DNA of 64,000 nucleotides, from NCBI GenBank assembly GCA_023376005.1, contig CM042152.1, positions 81,566,050 to 81,630,049 on the forward strand. The letters run 5' to 3'. The notes beneath the pieces are model-generated. The model was given only the letters and a program-made list of their open reading frames with translations. It had not been told where the DNA came from and searched no databases. This document shows positions 10,034 through 19,645 of this stretch, in pieces. This DNA comes from Doryteuthis pealeii (Eukaryota; Mollusca; Cephalopoda; Myopsida; Loliginidae). The translations under genes and the position numbers were made by a program. Numbering within the stretch: position 1 is the stretch's first letter; each line of letters starts with the position of its first letter.

Positions 10034-10263
10034 TCGAACATTTCAAAAATTCTCCGCGTTCCAACGAGTTTTATTTTAAAAAATAAGGATTTACTCTGAG
10101 GAAGGTTGATATTTCTTTGTGTGCGGAACATTTCTACATTTTTTCTATTATTATTATTTCATTTCATTTTGTTATTTAAAAATAATAATAGATAGAACAA
10201 TGTACACATGGATAAACCCCTGACCGAACCACGTGTAAGCTGAATTAATAAAATTTAATTTTA
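9888..10263. other. Unassigned AT-rich sequence with (TA)n
   Basis: Contains a TA-rich tract at about 9983-10033; otherwise no recognisable feature. Confidence 0.5.
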
Positions 10264-10373
10264 AGCGTTTAAAATCGAATGGTTTTAAAACTACCTTCTT
10301 CTGGACCAAGAAGATTCGTGCTATTGCGAGAAACTTAAGTTGGTAGTTTTTAAACCATTCGATTTTAAACGTC
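10264..10373. repeat. Inverted repeat (32-bp arms)
   Basis: Positions 10264-10295 are the reverse complement of 10341-10373 with about two mismatches (shared core AAAATCGAATGGTTTTAAAA). The 45-base spacer has its own small stem (CTTCTTCTGG...CCAAGAAG). Confidence 0.8.
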
Positions 10374-10414
10374 TATTTAGCTCTTTATATTGAGCTTGGT
10401 GGATTTAATGGTAA

Positions 10415-10434
10415 CTGCAATATATATATATTAT

Positions 10435-10484
<50 letters not shown>

Positions 10485-10500
10485 TGTGTGTGTGTGTGTT
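10415..10500. repeat. (TA)n-(TG)n microsatellite
   Basis: TA repeats 10420-10481 ending in a short TG run, directly bordering foldback copy 2. Confidence 0.9.
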
Positions 10501-10723
10501 TAATTAAAGTCATACCTAATTTTGTTAATTAATTAATTATAACTAAATGAATTAGGTGTGCATATCGGTTTAAATGTAAAGCGTAAATAAATCGAGAAAA
10601 AGTCATCTCTGTATGTACATGACTTTTTCTCGATTTGTTTACGCTTTACATTTAAACCGATCTGCACGCCTAATTCATTTAGTTATAATTAATCAATTAA
10701 CAAAATTAGGTATGACTTTAATT
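10500..10723. mobile_element. Foldback element H, copy 2 (hairpin with ~105-bp arms)
   Basis: Left arm about 10500-10605, right arm about 10620-10723, loop about 14 bases. The outer arm ends match copy 1 at 6555-6881 (TTAATTAAAGTCATACCTAAT versus its AATTGAAGTCATACC), as does the CTCGATTTGTTTA segment near the inner ends, but the innermost GACCTATTAGG part of copy 1 is absent. It is flanked by TA/TG repeats on the left and, after about 60 bp, (TA)n at 10790-10827 on the right. Confidence 0.85.
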
Positions 10724-10899
10724 AAGCACATAATCTCCCACAAATTGTCGGCCTTCGCCATTTTCAAACACACTGTTTGACTACTTCATATATATATATA
10801 TATATATATAATATATATATATATATATTGCGCTTTTAAATGCCTATGAAGAGTATATTATTTTCTTTTGGTCGCCTTTTTTATCGGCATCGTGTTATC

Positions 10900-11290
10900 C
10901 ACAATGAATGAAATGGAAATGTGTTTTGGTTATTGTGGTGAGTCAGTCGGAAATGTTTCTTCTTTTCAGCGGCCAATTAAATTTGCACGATTCTTCCAAC
11001 ATGGGAGAGCCCCCCAAAACCAGGTCAGATAGGAGGACAGCCACTCGAGCCATTAACACGACCCACAGTCACTCTCCTTACGGCCACAGCCTACCAAAAG
11101 GACGACAACGGCGAAGACGGCGACGATGACGACGACCTCTGCCAGCGCCATTACCTCTACCACAGACACGGTGCCAGGGCAGGCCACATTGACCACGATC
11201 GGCCATATATCCAGAACCCCACACTCCATGCTCGACCCAAAAAGAAAACGCGTCGCGCAACTCATCTAAATTCTGTAAGATTTGTCAGAA
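10900..11290 (+). other. GC-richer island with possible coding remnant
   Basis: Base composition rises and CpGs appear (CGACAACGGCGAAGACGG). Plus-strand frame from ATG at 11001 reads MGEPPKTRSDRRTATRAINT and ends in an Arg run at 11129. A second frame gives a Thr/Ser-rich stretch ending MLDPKRKRVAQLI, and a third gives KFCKICQKSCFN, which has a Cys-x2-Cys spacing. These may be frameshifted parts of one decayed coding sequence such as a retroelement ORF1, but I do not recognise it and no single frame is open throughout. Confidence 0.35.
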
Positions 11291-11324
11291 AAGCTGTTTT
11301 AATACAAACCTTTGATTTTCCTTC

Positions 11325-11387
11325 TTTCTTTATTTCTTTTTGCATCATTATCAACATCATCATCATAATAACTTTCGCTTTCTTCTT

Positions 11388-11450
<63 letters not shown>

Positions 11451-11518
11451 CTGTATATTTCTCTCCATTTTCTTCTTCTTCTTCTTCTTCTTCTTCTTCT
11501 TCTTCTTCTTCTTCTTCT

Positions 11519-11550
<32 letters not shown>

Positions 11551-11738
11551 TTTTCTTTCGTTACATTTTTTTTCTTTTAATTAGTATTTTCTTATTGTTT
11601 TTCTATCTTTCTTTTTTCATTTCTTGTTCTTTTTTCTTCTTCTCATTATTATTATTACTGTTATTATATTCATTTCTCTCCTTCACTTTTTAAAATTTTC
11701 TTCTTCTTCTTCTTCTTCTTCTTCTTCTTTTATTATTA

Positions 11739-11780
<42 letters not shown>

Positions 11781-12250
11781 TTTCTCTCCTCCACTTTTTT
11801 TTATTTTCATTGGTTTTCTTCTTCTTCTTCTTCTTCTTCTTCTTCTCTTCTTCTTCTTTCTTTCTTCTTTCTTCTTCTTCTTCTTCTTCTTTCTTTCTTT
11901 CTTTCTTTCTTCTTCTTCTTCTTCTTCTTCTTCTTCTTCTTCTTCTTTCTTCTTCTTCTTCTTCTTCTTCTTCTTCTTCTTTCTTTCTTTCTTCTTCTTC
12001 TTCTTCTTCTTTCTTTCTTTCTTTCTTTCTTCTTTCTTCTTCTTCTCTTCTTTTTCTCTTCTTCTTCTTCTTCTTCTTTCTTTCTTTCTTTCTTTTTTTG
12101 TTCTTGTTCTTGTTCTTGTTCTTCTTGTTCTTGTTCTTGTTCTTCTTGTTCTTGTTCTTTCTTCTTCTTCTTCTTCTTCTTCTTCTTCTTCTTCTTCTTC
12201 TTTCTTATTATTATTATTATTATTATTATTTTATTATTATTATTATTATT
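11325..12250. repeat. Long polypyrimidine block: (CTT)n, (TTA)n, (CTTT)n, (GTTCTT)n
   Basis: Over 900 bp of nearly uninterrupted pyrimidine-rich microsatellite alternates CTT, TTA/ATT, CTTT and, at about 12097-12158, GTTCTT units. Several CTT tracts exceed 50 bp. The plus-strand frames (Leu/Ser/Phe) and minus-strand Lys-rich frame are artefacts. The right end is the (TTA)n tail of the LINE 3' end that follows. Confidence 0.95.
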
Positions 12251-12400
12251 AGTTTTTCACACCAGCTGTAGCCGATGGTCTTTCATTGGAGTTTGAGTGA
12301 CAACAAGTCTCCTCGGGTGTCCCGGACTCTTCTGAGTATTCTAGCCGATCTCTGCAATGCTGTTGTCTGGATGGTCTCAATTCTTCCTCTGATTTCCAGT
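12185..12400 (-). pseudogene. LINE type 1 ORF 3' end, minus strand, with (AAT)n tail
   Basis: On the minus strand the sequence from 12400 down encodes the terminal part meaning 'EIRGRIETIQTTALQRSARILRRVRDT' (12398-12310 region, frame partly broken), then the 3' untranslated segment with GTCACTCAAACTCCA and GGTGTGAAAAACT, then (AAT)n down to about 12200. The same ending is found at 14440-14540, 47660-47840, 48140-48320, 49050-49190, 49600-49640 and 60680-60840. 5' truncated. Confidence 0.8.
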
Positions 12401-12680
12401 TCCTCTTATCTTTTTTCTTCTTCAGGGTCTCATTTTGACTTTTTGCGTTTTCTTGTCCATTTTTCTTTATTTATCGATTTATTAACATTAACTTCATTTT
12501 CTTTTAGTCTTTTCTTTACTTCGTCCTCTCTTTCTCTCTCGTTCTTTCGTTCTTTCTTTCTTTCTTTCTTTCGTTCTTTCTTTCTTTCTTTCTTTCTTTC
12601 GTTCTTTCTTTCTTTCTCATCCGTCGTCTCCCTCTTTTAGTTTCTGCTTCTTTTTATTCTAAGCCTTTCTTTCTTGCACC

Positions 12681-12728
<48 letters not shown>

Positions 12729-12960
12729 AATCCCACCACCAACGCCAAAAATCCCATTTTGTTACTCCTCCCCTTCTTTAATCTATTTCTCTTCATCTCT
12801 TCTTTATCGTCATTATAATTTTTACTCTCTCACATCCTCTCTTTTCACTCCCATCACCACTACTACCCTTTTCCTATCACCTCTCCCCCTCCCCCTCTCT
12901 CTCTCTCTCCTTTTTTTTATTTCTTTCTCATTGTCCACTTTTACCCTTTGTGTTCGTTTT
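12400..12960. repeat. (CTTT)n, (CT)n and pyrimidine-rich sequence
   Basis: CTTT/CGTT repeats at 12530-12620, CT run at about 12680-12724, C/T-rich spacer and another CT run at about 12893-12909. No coding evidence. Confidence 0.85.
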
Positions 12961-13340
12961 GTGAGGATATCTTTTCGGCTTTATGAATTTCTGTGACAAA
13001 GCGTCACTGCCCCCCTCTCCCTCCTCTCTATCTCCTCTCTCTCTCTCTCTCTCCCCCCCCCCACAGCCTCGAACGACGACACAACAATTTATTGGAAATT
13101 ACTTAATGCCTAACCTGGTGTTTGTTTGTGCGCGTCGACACTTGCAAACAAATAGACACCGGACCAGATATTAAAACACAATAATTTTTGGCCACGTCAA
13201 CTACTAGGTTTCTATAATTTAACAATCGTCCCTCAAAACAGGCGATTTTACAGGTCGCCATATTGAACATTTATAATTTGCGGATTTAATCTAATATAAC
13301 AGAAAAAAGGGCAAGTTGAGGAAAAGGAAAGAAAATAGAA
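12961..13340. other. Unassigned sequence
   Basis: Mixed composition with a CT/C run at about 13035-13060. A 63-codon frame at 12983-13174 begins in unique-looking sequence but is dominated by the CT run, and I do not regard it as a gene. Confidence 0.45.
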
Positions 13341-13344
13341 GAAG

Positions 13345-13349
13345 AGAAG

Positions 13350-13384
<35 letters not shown>

Positions 13385-14545
13385 TAATAATAATAATACC
13401 AAACTCAACATCAGAAATCTCATCAAAGGAATTAATACCTGGGCTTTTATTATAAGATACTCTGGGCCATTTTTAAAATGGACAAAAAAAAAAAAAAAAG
13501 AACTCAGACAGATTGACCAAAGAATTAGAAAATTAAAAAAATTAGAATTAAATTAATGACCATGCACAAGGTTCTACACCCTAGAAACGATAGAGATAGA
13601 CTCTATGCACCAATAAAGGAAGGTGGAAGAGGTCTTGCCAACATAGAGGACTGCGTATAGGCCACAATCCAACGACTCGAAGAGTACACAAAAAAGAGCA
13701 AAGAAAGATTACTTATGGCAGATAAAACAACAGCAGATGTAATATATGGACAAACAGGGAAAAAAACAAAAAAACTAGAAAACAAAAATGGGAAGAAAAC
13801 TATTATATGGACACTTTAAACGACAAATCGGAGAGGTTGCACATGAAAAGACTTGGACATAGTTAAGAAAAGGAAACCTCAAAAGAGAAACTGAATCACT
13901 AATAATTGCGGCACAAAATAATGCCATAAGAACAAATTATATCAAAGCAAAGATTGATAAGACCCTACATAATAATAAATGTAGACTATGCGGTGACAGA
14001 GATGAGAATGTAAACCATGTATTAAGCGAATGCAGCAAACTAGCACAACGGGAATACAAAACTAGACACGAATGGGTTGGGAAGGTGACCCACTGGGAAT
14101 TATGCAAAAAATTAAATTTTTAACATATAACAAAATCGTATATGCATAAACCAGAATCTGTTTTTGAGAATGGAACGCATACAATTCTCTGGAACTTTGA
14201 GATAAAGACGGATCGCCTTATCCCCACCAGGAGACCAGACCTAGTGTTAATTAACAAAAAAGAAAGAACTTGTCAACTGGTGGATGTTGCAGTTCCAGCA
14301 GATCACAGGGTGAAGATGAAGGAAAATGAAAAGATGGACACACACCTGGACATTGCTAGAGAATTGAAAAAGCTATGAAATATGAAAGTCAAGGTGATAC
14401 TAATTGTAGTTGGTGCACTTGGAACGGTCCCAAAAAAGCTTGGAAAAAAGACTGGAAAATCTGGAAATCAGCGGAAGAATTGAGACCATCCAGACTACTG
14501 TACTGCTGCAATCTGCCAGAATATTCAACATGTAGGACATTGTCC
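13345..14545 (+). pseudogene. LINE type 1 ORF2 3' portion (thumb to C terminus), decayed
   Basis: Conceptual pieces in order, in shifting frames: NLIKGINTWAFIIRYSGPFLK (about 13405-13480), LMTMHKVLHPRNDRDRLYAP then IKEGGRGLANIEDCV (13555-13655), a zinc-knuckle-like CRLCGDRDENVNHVLSECSK (about 13980-14040), TRHEWVGKVTHWELCKKLNF (to about 14120), then an open piece 14142-14378 with RRPDLVLINKKERTCQLVDV and AVPADHRVKM, and finally EIRGR..ETIQTT-type sequence to 14510. This is the carboxy-terminal half of a widespread invertebrate non-LTR retrotransposon reverse transcriptase often labelled as type-1 retrotransposable element Pol. Numerous stops and frameshifts show it is dead. It starts next to an (AAT)n tract (13350-13397), perhaps the tail of an older copy. 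Confidence 0.85.
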
Positions 14546-14565
14546 TTTTTGAGGGAAATAAAATT

Positions 14566-14893
14566 ATACCATAGAATATAGACATGAACTTAATAAATAC
14601 CATACAACATGATCTCCAATGGTGCTAACATATTGTTAAAACCAATTACGACTAAAGCATAAATATAAATACACAACATATATTACTTACTAACCATTAG
14701 CATGACATAACCCCAGATGGGTTGATATACTATAGAATATAGACATGAACCTAATCACTACCATACAACATGATCCCCAATGGTGCTAACATATTGTTAA
14801 AACCAATTACTACAAAAGTATAAATATAAATACACAACATATATTACTTCCTAACCGTTAGGCATGACATAACCCCGGACGGGTTGATATGAC
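14566..14893. repeat. Tandem duplication, two units of ~161 bp
   Basis: 14566-14726 and 14727-14893 are about 90% alike; each begins TATAGAATATAGACATGAAC-like and ends near GGGTTGATAT. The second ends with a partial family C-like AAATCAATAAACCAACC. It lies directly behind the decayed LINE. Confidence 0.85.
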
Positions 14894-14924
14894 GTTAAAA
14901 TCAATAAACCAACCAATTAATCAA

Positions 14925-15085
14925 AATATCCGACAAAATCATATCCTCCATTCCGAAAACCATGGAAACTACCATTACCAACAGGAGGACAAATCGAAGC
15001 AGAGGTTAAAATCCCAAAAGGAATCTTACATGGAGGCTTACTCACGCCACTGCTATTTGTTATAACAATTGTGCCACTCATCTGG
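14925..15085 (+). pseudogene. LINE reverse-transcriptase domain scrap
   Basis: In one frame 14986-15081 reads GQIEAEVKIPKGILHGGLLT then PLLFVITIVPLI, matching the RT motif G-I-x-Q-G-D-x-L-S-P-L-L-F of LINE type 1 (Gln, Asp and Ser replaced here by His, Gly and Thr). The upstream bases give SDKIISSIPKTMET. In an intact element this lies well upstream of the thumb and zinc-knuckle region, yet here it follows the 3' end of the other copy, so it is a separate fragment, perhaps an independent truncated and internally deleted copy. Confidence 0.7.
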
Positions 15086-15300
15086 GACTTATATTATACC
15101 GACTGCACCTCTGCAGAGGGGTGAGACCCCACCTCCAAATAGTGGCCGTGGTGCTTAAGGACGGAATCCTTGTGGCTGAGCAGTCGATGACATGCAACAT
15201 CCCACTTTAGACCTTACTTTAGACTAGACGGACGATCGATCAGGCCTCCTCCGATCAATCGGCTGGTTATGTCAAGCCCTAGCCAGTCGTGGACCCCCGT
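15086..15300 (-). repeat. Family C copy, 3' half, minus strand
   Basis: Reverse complement shares the CTGCAGAGG...GTCGGTATA segment and the GATCGATCGGAGGAGGCC and GATGGACTAGAC-type segments with the plus copies near 21040-21120 and 46390-46480. Confidence 0.6.
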
Positions 15301-15577
15301 CACATGTTAACTAAACCTTCTTTAGGGATCGTCTTGGTCAAATCGCATTTATTTGCACAGTTCCTAGTAGATTGCATATCCCACTCAGTCATGTTTATTT
15401 TGTATCTCCTTCTTGCACTGACTTATTACATGATTGACGTTTCTATCTCTGTCGATATTTGTTCTTTTACTGTGTCCTGTCCATTTACACATTAATGGTG
15501 ACGATTCTTATCAAATTATTTTCGGCAGCCATTACAAGGGATTCAGTTTCACAATTTTATTATTATTATTATTATTA
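15301..15577. other. Unassigned, ending in (TTA)n
   Basis: Short frames only. The TTA tract at about 15558-15577 continues on the far side of the Helitron (16219-16241), showing that the Helitron inserted into it. Confidence 0.6.
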
Positions 15578-16218
15578 CTAGCAAATATATGCACCCTCCG
15601 GGTGCAAGTATTTTAGTTAAATTTTATAATAAAATATCATATTAAATTAGAAAGGCTAATGAAACTGAATAAGAATGTAGATAAAAAGATTTTGAACAGA
15701 GGGGGCATGATTGAAAAATAGAACAACTTTGAAACTAACTCTTCCATCATTTTCCATTACTCCCGTCTTTCATTGGTAAATTTTCCTAATTAAACTGTTT
15801 AGTTAAAATAGGAAGTAAAGAATAATATTAGTTATTTCTTCTTGTTAAGGAATTTCTTTTAAGATTTATTGAAGAGATTTTTGCTCATATTCAGTAAGAT
15901 AAAACCAAACAATTAGAAATCAATAATACTAAGCATATATTTATGAAAATCATTTTTTTTAGATCAATATGCAAATTAGCCTTCCCATTCATACTGTAAA
16001 CCTCTATTTTGTTGTACATATAAATACAATTGCATGTTATTAGTATGTAGATATGGTCAACAGTGGAAGTAATGTAAAACAATTTTATTAATAATTGAGG
16101 TTTAAATAAAAATAAAATCATGGAGAATGTGATGTAAATAACTAAAGGAATTGTGACTTGTATAGTAATATAGTTTCGGTTACAGACAGACACACCCACA
16201 ATCTCCATTATAATAAGA
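15578..16218 (-). mobile_element. Non-autonomous Helitron, family D, copy 1
   Basis: Read on the minus strand the element starts TCTTATTATAATGGAGATTG and ends TTTGCTAG, with the palindrome GCACCCGGAGGGTGC (plus-strand 15591-15605) nine bases before the terminal CTAG. TC start, a 3' subterminal hairpin and CTAG end are the three Helitron hallmarks. Host bases are A (15577) and T (16219), and the same (TTA)n microsatellite lies on both sides, as expected for insertion between A and T without target duplication. The element is 641 bp and encodes no Rep/helicase, so it would need an autonomous partner. A 105-codon minus-strand frame shows no motif. Confidence 0.9.
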
Positions 16219-16480
16219 TTATTATTATTATTATTATTATTAATTTCTTTCCTTCACTTTCTTATTTGTATTGGTTTTCTTCTTCTTCTTCTTCTTCTTC
16301 TTCTTCTTCTTCTTCTTCTTCTTTCTTTCTTTCTTTCTTTCTTTCTTTACTTTCTTATTTTAATTAGTATTTTCTTACCTTTTCTTATTGTTTATCTATC
16401 TCCCTTTTTTCATTCACTTCTCTTCTTCTTCTTCTTCTTCTTCTTCTTCTTCTTCTTCTTCTTCTTCTTCTTCTTCTTCT

Positions 16481-16512
<32 letters not shown>

Positions 16513-16636
16513 TACTCTTTAATATTAATTTGTTTTTTTACCTTTGCTTATTGTTTATCTCTCTTCTTCTTCTTCTTCTTCTTCTTTCTTCTTCTTCTTC
16601 TTCTTCTTCTTCTTCTTCTTCTTCTAGCCATAACAA

Positions 16637-16687
<51 letters not shown>

Positions 16688-16700
16688 CTGTTCTTACTTT
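16219..16700. repeat. (TTA)n, (CTT)n and (CTTT)n block
   Basis: TTA 16219-16241, CTT 16279-16322 and CTTT to 16348, CTT 16421-16482 and CTTT to 16514, CTT 16561-16625, TTA 16638-16686. Frames here are repeat translations. Confidence 0.95.
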
Positions 16701-17050
16701 TTTTATTTCCTCGATCTTTCCTTTCCTTTAGCTCCCCTCTTGTCTCCTTGTTGTGTTCCCTATTCTCCCGCCCTTTTTTTCCCCTGTATCCATCATGGCC
16801 ATTTTATCTTTTCTGTGCCAGACCATTTCCTGTTCAATTCCTCTCCTTACAATTCTTCATCATCGCTATCAATATCGTTAGCCGCGATATACCGTTTCCT
16901 TTTTTGGCTTGTTGTCTCTCTAGCACTTCAGTCGGCTTCACTATAAAATGTCACCCAATCCATCAGCTCCAAACTCTTTACCGATGACCACAACTCAATA
17001 GTGCATATCTAATCGTGAAACTTTTGATTTATTATATATGGGATATTTTT
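16701..17050. other. Unassigned pyrimidine-rich sequence
   Basis: C/T-rich, with a serine/leucine/proline-rich frame to 16946 that begins inside the microsatellite. There is no codon or motif evidence of a gene. Confidence 0.45.
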
Positions 17051-17055
17051 TTTTA

Positions 17056-17272
17056 TCGAGTCTCATCAATAGAAAAAAAAAACGAAACCTTATTCAGTTT
17101 TCTTTTTTTGCACTAATGAATTCATCTGTAGTTATTCTGCATTAGGGTAGGTCGATTTTGGAACTGTAACATTTACCATGAGTCTCGTCAGTAGAAATAA
17201 TCCAAACCTTATTCGTTTCTTTTTCTTCTTTGCAAACTAATGAACTCACCCGTAGTCATTCTGCATTTACTG
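17056..17272. repeat. Diverged duplication (~90-bp units)
   Basis: Unit 1 (17056-17146) and unit 2 (17179-17271) share GAGTCTCATCAATAGAAA-like starts, AACCTTATTC in the middle and TAGTTATTCTGCATTA-like ends. The spacer contains GGTAGGTCGATTTTGGAAC, which also occurs in repeat family F (43058 and 54411 regions). Confidence 0.7.
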
Positions 17273-17483
17273 ATCTATGCTGGTGTTCCTTAATCTTCCG
17301 CCCGTTATCAACTTGCAACACCCTCTGGTTAAAAATGAGACCGCAAAAAATGAAAATACTGATTATCAGGTGTTGCTTATCCGTCGATTTCTTATTTCTT
17401 GTGAGTGTTGTCACCTCAGCTAAATAATGGACCATTCCGTTTTTATTATAAAGAAAGAAAGGACATGCTAAACAGAAAAACAT

Positions 17484-17519
<36 letters not shown>

Positions 17520-17639
17520 GAGTAGGATAAAGATAGAGAGAGGGGTGAGAACGCGAAAACAATAACGCTAATTTGTTTTAATCGATGATGAATAGATAGA
17601 AGGAAAGAAAAAAGGAATGTGTGGGCGGGAGAGAGATAG

Positions 17640-17670
<31 letters not shown>

Positions 17671-17940
17671 GATAAAGAGAGAGAGAGAGAGAGAGAGAGA
17701 GAGTTAAATCAAGATTATACTTTTTACATATTGAACTATTTAGTAATAGCTCTTAAGTAAACATATCAAACGATGTAATAATGAAATCATCATACTGTGG
17801 TATATCCATAGGCCCTGCAGGTAATTTAATTAATGTTTTTCTTTCTTTTCTCTTTCACACGCACCTTTTTTCGTTTCTTTCTTTTTTCTTCCTCTTTTTA
17901 AAGTCTTTACCTTGTCCCTGACGTATCTACCCCCCTCTCT

Positions 17941-17975
<35 letters not shown>

Positions 17976-18019
17976 CTTCCTTTCTTTTTCCTAAGATCTT
18001 TGTTCTCGTTATATATTGA
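17273..18019. repeat. Unassigned plus (GAAA)n, (GATA)n, (GA)n, (CT)n tracts
   Basis: 17273-17480 has no feature. GAAA repeats at 17482-17520, GATA repeats at 17645-17670, GA run 17676-17702, CT run at about 17938-17971. Nothing gene-like. Confidence 0.8.
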
Positions 18020-18325
18020 TTGCCCCAACCCTACTGCCCTTATGGCAATGCCCAACCCTATTTATCATATATGTGCTAGAAGGCGATGGTTGAGGATCTT
18101 CATGTCCTGATAATGACGTTAATCTCTATCTGAGGGTGAAGTTCCAGTTCTGGGGCTCTGAGGAATGTGGTAGTACCTGTTAGGGTTCCATCTATGGGTT
18201 AAATCGAAAAATGTGTTTATAAAAAAATTGAGTATCCATTTAAGAATGAATTTACTTAAAAACTTTGTCGGTAATAAATGACCCACTGAAGTTGATATGC
18301 CGTAAAACAAAACAAACAAACAAAA
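18020..18325 (-). repeat. Family C copy, minus strand, with 5' end
   Basis: The reverse complement runs from the family C 5' end (TTTTACGGCATATCAACTTC, TGGGTCATTTA, TTTAACCCATAGATGGAACC) to GGGCATTGCCATAAGGGC-like sequence. It ends at the 5' side in AAACAAAACAAACAAACAAA, a repeat-like tail also seen as GGTTTGGTTTGTTTTTGTTT at 46018. Confidence 0.75.
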
Positions 18326-18745
18326 CAAAACCCATTATATCTGTACGCATGACATTATGGCTTTCTAGATGGTTGCGTGGTTCTATTGACATTAGTTGGC
18401 GTAAGAGATCTTGAGAGGAACAAAAAGTGACCCCGAAATAACGCGCCCCCACCCTCCTTCGACTCTTGAGTTTAATAACAGTAATGAGAATAACCTATTA
18501 TATATTTTCCCGCAATATTTTAGTTTTTATAAAAGAGCGAAGAATGGTCAGTTTTCTAGAATGTTTTACTCTAGCAGACAGAAATTGCTTTTATTAAAAT
18601 AGCTGAAACAATGTCACTTACAAATTTGATTATTGTCGCAATACAACATAATGTTGACATATTTGGTTAGGTTTTATACATAGTTTATTCTGCTCTATTT
18701 ACAGAGAGATTTATTGATTCCTTTCTTCTATAAGACAGGATCGAT
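18326..18745. other. Unassigned sequence
   Basis: No recognised repeat family, hairpin or coding signal. Confidence 0.45.
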
Positions 18746-18749
18746 TACA

Positions 18750-18836
18750 CCACACAAACACACGCACACACACACACGCACACGCACACACACACTACTT
18801 ACACACACATATATATGTATATATATATATATTTAT
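18750..18836. repeat. (CA)n/(TA)n microsatellite
   Basis: CACGCACA-type repeats followed by TA repeats. Confidence 0.9.
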
Positions 18837-18859
18837 TTTCTTTTTTTTTCATCATACAA

Positions 18860-19215
18860 CGTGTGATAGCGCGTGCGATACCCTGCCCTCATCAGCCGCC
18901 AACTAGGAGTGATAGCACAGTTTCGGCAGCTCAAGGCGGGGCTGCCACTCTCAGCGCTACCAGGCAGCTTTTGCCACCGGACAGGTTATTAGAAAAAATG
19001 CAGAGAAGAAGTTATAAAATCCGTTCATCTTAGGAGTTTCGTTATCAGTTCAGTTTGTGATTTATAAACGCGTTTACTTTCGGCCGTTGACGTCATTACG
19101 CGATTGCAGAAACCGTTTATTGATGTTACGTAATAACACGGGAATGATGATTCCGCGCGCGTATCATTCGTGCTAAAGACTTTTTTTAGCCTCAACCAAA
19201 TCCATCTAGATGCAT
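18860..19215. promoter_or_regulatory. GC-richer, CpG-containing stretch with CRE-like palindromes
   Basis: The stretch stands out from its AT-rich surroundings. It carries the cAMP-response-element palindrome TGACGTCA at about 19088-19095, the bZIP-type palindrome TTACGTAA at about 19127-19134 and several CGCG steps (CCGCGCGCG at about 19152). This could be a promoter or enhancer remnant. No adjacent exon could be recognised, so function is a guess. Confidence 0.3.
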
Positions 19216-19495
19216 TTTGCACCGTGGTATGAAGACGATGTGGGGCAATATATATGTTGTGGAGTCCACGTATGCTTCTTTGTTGGTATATCTGATGAGT
19301 CTAATTTTCTGTGTACATGTACATATAAATAATCTTTTTAATATATCCCCTTATTTAGCGACTCTTGTACTCAGAAATCATAAAATCCCCTTCACATAAC
19401 CATTTCTGACATATACTTCCTAACAAATTTAAATTTCACATTATCCCAATAAACCCTTACACCATTCATATTTTTTACATTATAAAAATTTTTTA
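19216..19495. other. Unassigned AT-rich sequence
   Basis: A 60-codon frame at 19217-19399 has no motif. Nothing else seen. Confidence 0.45.
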
Positions 19496-19499
19496 TTTA

Positions 19500-19645
19500 A
19501 TGTGTTTCGTTCTCAAGAACAGATTCTGGTTTATGCATATACCACTTTGTTGTATGGTCAAAATTAAATTTTTTGCATAATTCCCAGTGGATCACCTTCC
19601 CAACCCAGTCGTGTCTAGTTTTGTATTCCCGTTCAACAGAACAAA
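19500..19645 (-). pseudogene. LINE type 1 fragment, minus strand
   Basis: The reverse complement reads GGGAATACAAAACTAGACAC, GACTGGGTTGGGAAGGTGAT and TATGCATAAACCAGAATC, giving EYKTRHDWVGKVIHWELCKK then a KWYMHKPESVLE-type segment, the same region as 14050-14160. About 145 bp survive. Confidence 0.8.

Noticed and set aside
11340..12271. Long Leu/Ser/Phe frames (up to 215 codons)
   Set aside because: Translations of (CTT)n, (TTA)n and (CTTT)n microsatellites.
15891..16208. 105-codon frame within Helitron D that might be a captured gene
   Set aside because: Homologous positions in the other D copies (25135-25350, 37218-37409) give shorter, shifted frames and there is no motif; composition alone explains it.
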